Source: Desulfomonile tiedjei (GTDB taxonomy: Bacteria; Desulfobacterota; Desulfomonilia; Desulfomonilales; Desulfomonilaceae). Taken from it: a stretch of 64,000 nt of DNA. The notes beneath the pieces were generated by a model, which worked only from the letters and a program-made list of their open reading frames with translations, made no database searches and was not told where the DNA came from. The stretch is from positions 372,001 to 436,000 of the forward strand of contig JACRDF010000047.1 of assembly GCA_016212925.1 (NCBI GenBank), given 5' to 3'. The position numbers and the translations under genes are program-made. Below are positions 60,577-64,000 of this stretch, piece after piece; the stretch's first letter is position 1, and each line of letters begins with the position of its first letter.

Positions 60577-60652
60577 GTCATTGCGAGCGCAGCGAAGCAA
60601 TCTCTGCCTTGCAGCGCTGAGATTGCTTCGTCGCTTCACTCCGCGCAATGAC
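60577..60652. repeat. Dispersed palindromic repeat (GTCATTGCGAGC type)
   Basis: GTCATTGCGAGCGCAGCGAA ... ending CGCGCAATGAC; outer arms pair (GTCATTGCG/CGCAATGAC) as do AGCAATCTC/GAGATTGCT. This repeat type is widespread in many bacterial genomes between genes. Sits in the convergent gap between the TIM-barrel gene and the DUF169 gene. Confidence 0.85.
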
Positions 60653-60708
60653 ACTGACTCGCATGCTGGCCAGGTCAGGGATTTGAGACCTAATTGCGGG
60701 ACACCACA

Positions 60709-61491
60709 CTACGACACGCCCAACTCTTCGCCTGCAGTTTTGTAAGGTTTGGGGAACTCCGGCTGATAGTTTTGATAGAAGGTTACGGGATAGCGCGCAC
60801 CGATCTTCTTGCCGGCTTCTTTCAAGCCTTGAATCAGCGGTTCCAGGCCGCTTGCGGGCAAAGCAAAAACCATCTCTTCATCCTGGGTCATTGAGAATAT
60901 CCTGTCGCCATTACCGGGAATGGCAATTCGGGGGGCCCGGCTCTTGAACGGCGCGATAAGATACTCAGCGCATTCGACCTTGCCGCCGAAGTTCCCCGCG
61001 ACTCGCTGCCCCTGGTTGTACACCCATCCCTGCGTTAAACGCATGACCTGAGCAGGGTTTCCGTACAAGACCACGGTGTCCGGCTCGAACGTGGCTTTCT
61101 CAAGAGGCGCCAACAGTATGGCTTCGAATTCACCCTTTGCCAGAAACTGCATGGACCCGGTTTCTTCCTGGGCCGCGGCTGCATCTTTGAGAAAGCCCAC
61201 CTCGCAGAAAAGCTTGCCAAGGACTTTTCTTTGATCCACCGCGGGTGTCAGGCCGAAGGCCACCATGGCCGGAACGCAGATCAAATCTGCTGTTGTCACC
61301 CCTACAGTCCATCCGTAGACACGCGCCATGGTTACCGCCTGACAAATTGTGATTTTCTTCCCCAACGCGGTGGAGGGCCGACGCGTTTTTTCAGGGAACA
61401 GGTCCTTGCTTTTGAGGAACTTCACTGCCATGGGAAGGGTTTTCAGCCGCAGATCGTTGTGTATAAACGTCGCCGCTTCTCTGTAGTCCAT
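60709..61491 (-). CDS. DUF169-family protein
   Basis: 260 residues with the DUF169 pattern: LKTLPMAVKFL near the start, CQAVTMARVYG, the CAEYLIAPFKSR region and a C-terminal EEMVFALPASGLEPLI. Cysteines (ITICQAV, DLICVP, VECAEY) are regular but not a standard metal motif. Proteins of this family occur in anaerobes and methanogens; their function is unknown. ATG with a strong GGAGG 6 bases upstream. Monocistronic. Confidence 0.85.
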   Translation of the reverse strand: MDYREAATFIHNDLRLKTLPMAVKFLKSKDLFPEKTRRPSTALGKKITICQAVTMARVYGWTVGVTTADLICVPAMVAFGLTPAVDQRKVLGKLFCEVGFLKDAAAAQEETGSMQFLAKGEFEAILLAPLEKATFEPDTVVLYGNPAQVMRLTQGWVYNQGQRVAGNFGGKVECAEYLIAPFKSRAPRIAIPGNGDRIFSMTQDEEMVFALPASGLEPLIQGLKEAGKKIGARYPVTFYQNYQPEFPKPYKTAGEELGVS

Positions 61492-61783
61492 TTCCGTCCT
61501 CCTTTAAAATGGGCTCCGCCTGAAAGGGGAAAGTACGCCACCCCGCCTTGGCGTAATATAGTGACATCAAAAGTGATTCCGGTTGACACCGGCTAAGTGT
61601 AACTGTTCGCCGAAGGGCGGTCAACATCGAAGTCCCTCAGCCAACCGGACGCTGCACGGACATCATGCGCCTTGTTTGAAATACCGCCGACAATAACGCG
61701 TGCCGGTTTGACTTGGTTTGGTCCTTCGGGTAGAGTCGCGGCAGCTTCTCGAATCACAGCTCGGTAAACACACCGCCAGTTCA

Positions 61784-63175
61784 ATGAAAAAGAAAATTCC
61801 GGACAATTCCGCCGCGGAAGGCGGGCAATCCCTCTATCTCATTTTCGGAGACGAATTTCTGGTAAAGGAGCGCGTGGCACGGCTGGTAGACGAAGCTTTG
61901 GACCCTGAGCTTCGCGGCACCAATCTGATCGTCTTGGATGGGAGCACGCTGGACCTTGGAGAGCTTTCGTTGCAGCTTTTCACTCCGTCTTTATTCGGTG
62001 GATCAAGGGTCATTCTGGTAGATCAGACGACCTTGTTCATGGGGCGGTTCGATCAGCGCAAACTTGTGGCCAAGGTTTTGGATGCCTGGGCCGGCGGTGA
62101 TAGAAAATCCTCCTTCAAAGCTCTCGGACAATTGCTGAACCTTGCCGGTCTTGACTCCTCGGCAATAGAACGAGGCTCTGATTGGATCAGCGAAGTGCTT
62201 GGCGAGGGCGCTCGGCCCCAGGACAGGGACAACCTGGCTCGCGCAGCACAGGCTTTCATGGAAGAAGGCCGAAAGGTCGGGGGCGCAGCGGACGAAAGTT
62301 TCTTGGAAGAACTCATAAGTTCCCCTTTTCCGGAAGGAACAGTGCTGATTTTCACCGCGCCTGAGGTGGACAAACGCAAAAAGACGTTCAAGGTCCTGGA
62401 AAAAAGAAGCCAGGTAATTGAATGTGCGGTGAGAGAGGAAAAATTTGGCGTCGGACTGGAAAAATCGTTCTTCGACCAGCGGGTCCGCGACGCGCTAAAA
62501 AGGGCCGGAAAGAAAATTTCCCAGGAAGCCCTGGAGACAATGTACGCGCGTTCGGGGAAACAGCTCAGGATGATCCACAGCGAGGTGGAAAAGCTGATAG
62601 GCTACGTTGGCGATCGCAAAGAGATCAGCGTAAAGGACGTGCAAGACCTATTTTCCGATTTTCACCAAGTGGCTTTTTTTGAGCTGAACAATGTCTTGCG
62701 GACCGGCGACGTCAAAAAATGTCTGCCCGCGCTGTACGAAAACCTTAAGATCGCAGAGCACCCGTTGCAGACGTTGGGACTAATTGCCAGTGAAATGCGA
62801 AAGCTTATGGTTGCTCGAGAGATGCTGTTCACGATTTTTCGATCCTCATGGAAGCCCGGAATGCAGTACAAGGAATTTGTTTCAATCTTGAACAAGGTTC
62901 GCGAGGAAAATCCGGCTCTTATGGCAAAAGGCAAGCTCAAACTGCTTTCCATGAAAGATTATCCTCTCTATTTGTATCTTCGCGATGCGCAGCGATTCCC
63001 CATGGCGAGGCTCACGCGAATCATGGAAGCCGTTCTTGAAGCCGACGTGATGATGAAATCGACCAGGGTGGGCAGCCGCTCGCCTGAAACCATAGTGGAA
63101 AACCTTGTGCTGACTATCTGTAGCCAACCCCACCCCAAGTCGCGAGCAGACAAAACTACAACGCTGCACCGCTGA
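61784..63175 (+). CDS. holA: DNA polymerase III subunit delta
   Basis: 463-residue clamp-loader subunit that opens the sliding clamp. SLYLIFGDEFLVKERV and VILVDQTTLF in the N-terminal domain and MYARSGKQLRMIHSEVEKLIGYVGDR in the lid/III region identify HolA. It is ~120 residues longer than E. coli HolA because of a Lys/Ser/Glu-rich insertion at about 105-195 before FPEGTVLIFTAPEVDKRKKTF; this may be a lineage feature. ATG 61784 (MKKKIPDNS) has only a weak site; the frame start at 61718 is unlikely. Same direction as the AI-2E gene. Confidence 0.9.
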   Translation: MKKKIPDNSAAEGGQSLYLIFGDEFLVKERVARLVDEALDPELRGTNLIVLDGSTLDLGELSLQLFTPSLFGGSRVILVDQTTLFMGRFDQRKLVAKVLDAWAGGDRKSSFKALGQLLNLAGLDSSAIERGSDWISEVLGEGARPQDRDNLARAAQAFMEEGRKVGGAADESFLEELISSPFPEGTVLIFTAPEVDKRKKTFKVLEKRSQVIECAVREEKFGVGLEKSFFDQRVRDALKRAGKKISQEALETMYARSGKQLRMIHSEVEKLIGYVGDRKEISVKDVQDLFSDFHQVAFFELNNVLRTGDVKKCLPALYENLKIAEHPLQTLGLIASEMRKLMVAREMLFTIFRSSWKPGMQYKEFVSILNKVREENPALMAKGKLKLLSMKDYPLYLYLRDAQRFPMARLTRIMEAVLEADVMMKSTRVGSRSPETIVENLVLTICSQPHPKSRADKTTTLHR

Positions 63176-63289
63176 ACCAGGAAAACTATTTACATAAGAG
63201 ACGTTCCCCCGTAGATTCTCTCATTGGAAGCGTAGTCTACCGTGATAGTTCCGGCCCTTTGCCATACGGACTTCGGGAGGTAGCGTGCA

Positions 63290-64000
63290 ATGACCTCGAA
63301 AAATCGGCGAACGCTGATTCGAATAGGAGCAGGAGTGGTTTTCTTCGCCATCCTGCTTTGGCTGATGAAGGCCCTCGAATCTGTCACCACCGTGATTCTG
63401 GTGGCTTTCTTTTTGGCGTATATATTGAACCCTGTGGTAGAGCGCCTGGCCGCGTGGGGGTTAGGCCGGTCCCTTGCCGCATTTGGAATACTTGTCATTG
63501 TGCTGCTGATCTTCGTCGGCTTAATTATGGCACTTGTGCCCGCGGTGGTCGATGAAATATCAGCCTTTGCCGTCCTTGCGCCCAAGTATGTGATAACTCT
63601 CCGGGACCTTATATTTTTTACCGCCGAGAAGCTGAACATCCCCATCCCTCAGGACTGGGATCAAGTTGCCACCATGCTCGCGGAAAAGGGCAAGGAATGG
63701 CTTCCGAGGGTTTCAACCGTTGCCACGGGGGTGCTTGGCTCAGTTTTCAGGTCTACGTTGCAGATACTGTCCGTTATTCTCCACGTCGCGCTCGTGCCCA
63801 TAGTGGCATACTATTTCATGGTCTCGTTCGCCAACATCAAAACCGGGATAGCCGAATTAATCCCGCCATACACGAGAGAAACCGTCCTCGGGAGGCTTGG
63901 GGAAATAGACCTGGTGCTCGCGGGATTCATCAGGGGGCAATTGACCATCGCGCTGATCATGGCCGGGCTCTACACCATCGGGTTCCTTTTGATCGGCATC
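63290..64000 (+). CDS. AI-2E family transporter, 5' part (runs off the right edge)
   Basis: 237 residues seen. Two N-terminal hydrophobic helices (GAGVVFFAILLWLMKALE, VTTVILVAFFLAYILNPVVERL), a third near 65-85, and the FIRGQLTIALIMAGLYTIGFLLIG segment are the PerM/AI-2E exporter fold (PF01594). These putative permeases move autoinducer-2 or other small molecules; substrate unknown. ATG 63290 after GGGAGG. The gene is truncated by the window end. Confidence 0.88.
   Translation, partial: MTSKNRRTLIRIGAGVVFFAILLWLMKALESVTTVILVAFFLAYILNPVVERLAAWGLGRSLAAFGILVIVLLIFVGLIMALVPAVVDEISAFAVLAPKYVITLRDLIFFTAEKLNIPIPQDWDQVATMLAEKGKEWLPRVSTVATGVLGSVFRSTLQILSVILHVALVPIVAYYFMVSFANIKTGIAELIPPYTRETVLGRLGEIDLVLAGFIRGQLTIALIMAGLYTIGFLLIGI

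Overview
The window reads as a chromosomal segment of a Gram-negative, mainly anaerobic bacterium, most likely a member of the Desulfobacterota (sulfate-reducing or syntrophic 'deltaproteobacterial' type; a Desulfomonilia-like lineage is my guess, not proven). The reasons are an outer-membrane barrel protein and a heptose-pathway enzyme (outer membrane), a methylene-THF-reductase/heterodisulfide-reductase-like electron-transfer cluster, a desulfoferrodoxin, rubrerythrin, several rubredoxins and a flavodiiron oxidase, a multihaem cytochrome c and a biotin-dependent acyl-CoA carboxylase. No phage, plasmid, CRISPR or rRNA signature is visible and gene density is high.

Layout. 1-2345: YkgJ-like protein (cut by the left edge), gmhB and an outer-membrane protein. 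2411-2573: a strongly structured candidate non-coding RNA with its own terminator. 2777-7400: acyl-CoA carboxylase subunits, then rplM-rpsI with a clear promoter and terminator. 7545-9800 (minus): sirtuin, a small exported protein and an orphan efflux adaptor. 9877-22247 (minus): a 12-kb oxygen/peroxide/nitrosative-stress island: ferritin-like protein, thiol peroxidase, cytochrome bd, a HEAT protein, flavodiiron protein, rubredoxins, flavodoxin, an iron-sulfur flavoprotein, an octahaem HAO-like cytochrome, an exported peroxiredoxin/thioredoxin pair, desulfoferrodoxin, rubrerythrin and a PerR-type regulator whose own promoter carries a palindromic operator. 22546-25063 (minus): mtnP-ade, which salvage methylthioadenosine to hypoxanthine. 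25452-28346: an exported protein built from four copies of an unrecognised domain, and a zinc alcohol dehydrogenase.

29633-35259 holds MetV, HdrA, an HdrA/ferredoxin/MvhD fusion, HdrC, HdrB and a GcvH-like lipoyl protein. This looks like an electron-transfer complex for the methyl branch of the Wood-Ljungdahl pathway, with an unexpected lipoyl carrier. 35467-37370 encodes unknown membrane-anchored/exported proteins. 38163-44997: pdxST, truA, a PflX-like radical SAM protein, a thioesterase, the SRP RNA, dnaX and a small Cys-rich protein. 45280-49930: cytochrome b5/DUF2231 membrane protein, UbiA prenyltransferase, methyltransferase, NnrU/ICMT-like methyltransferase and a B12-radical SAM enzyme, perhaps a lipid- or quinone-modifying group. 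50541-64000 is housekeeping: transaldolase-phosphoglucose isomerase fusion, uppP, FKBP, carboxy-terminal protease, universal stress protein, tilS, sugar isomerase-like, DUF169, holA and an AI-2E family transporter (cut by the right edge).

Several intergenic stretches carry long perfect palindromes and two inverted copies of a ~120-134-bp MITE-like element. No function was measured; all calls rest on reading motifs, gene order and start/termination signals by eye.
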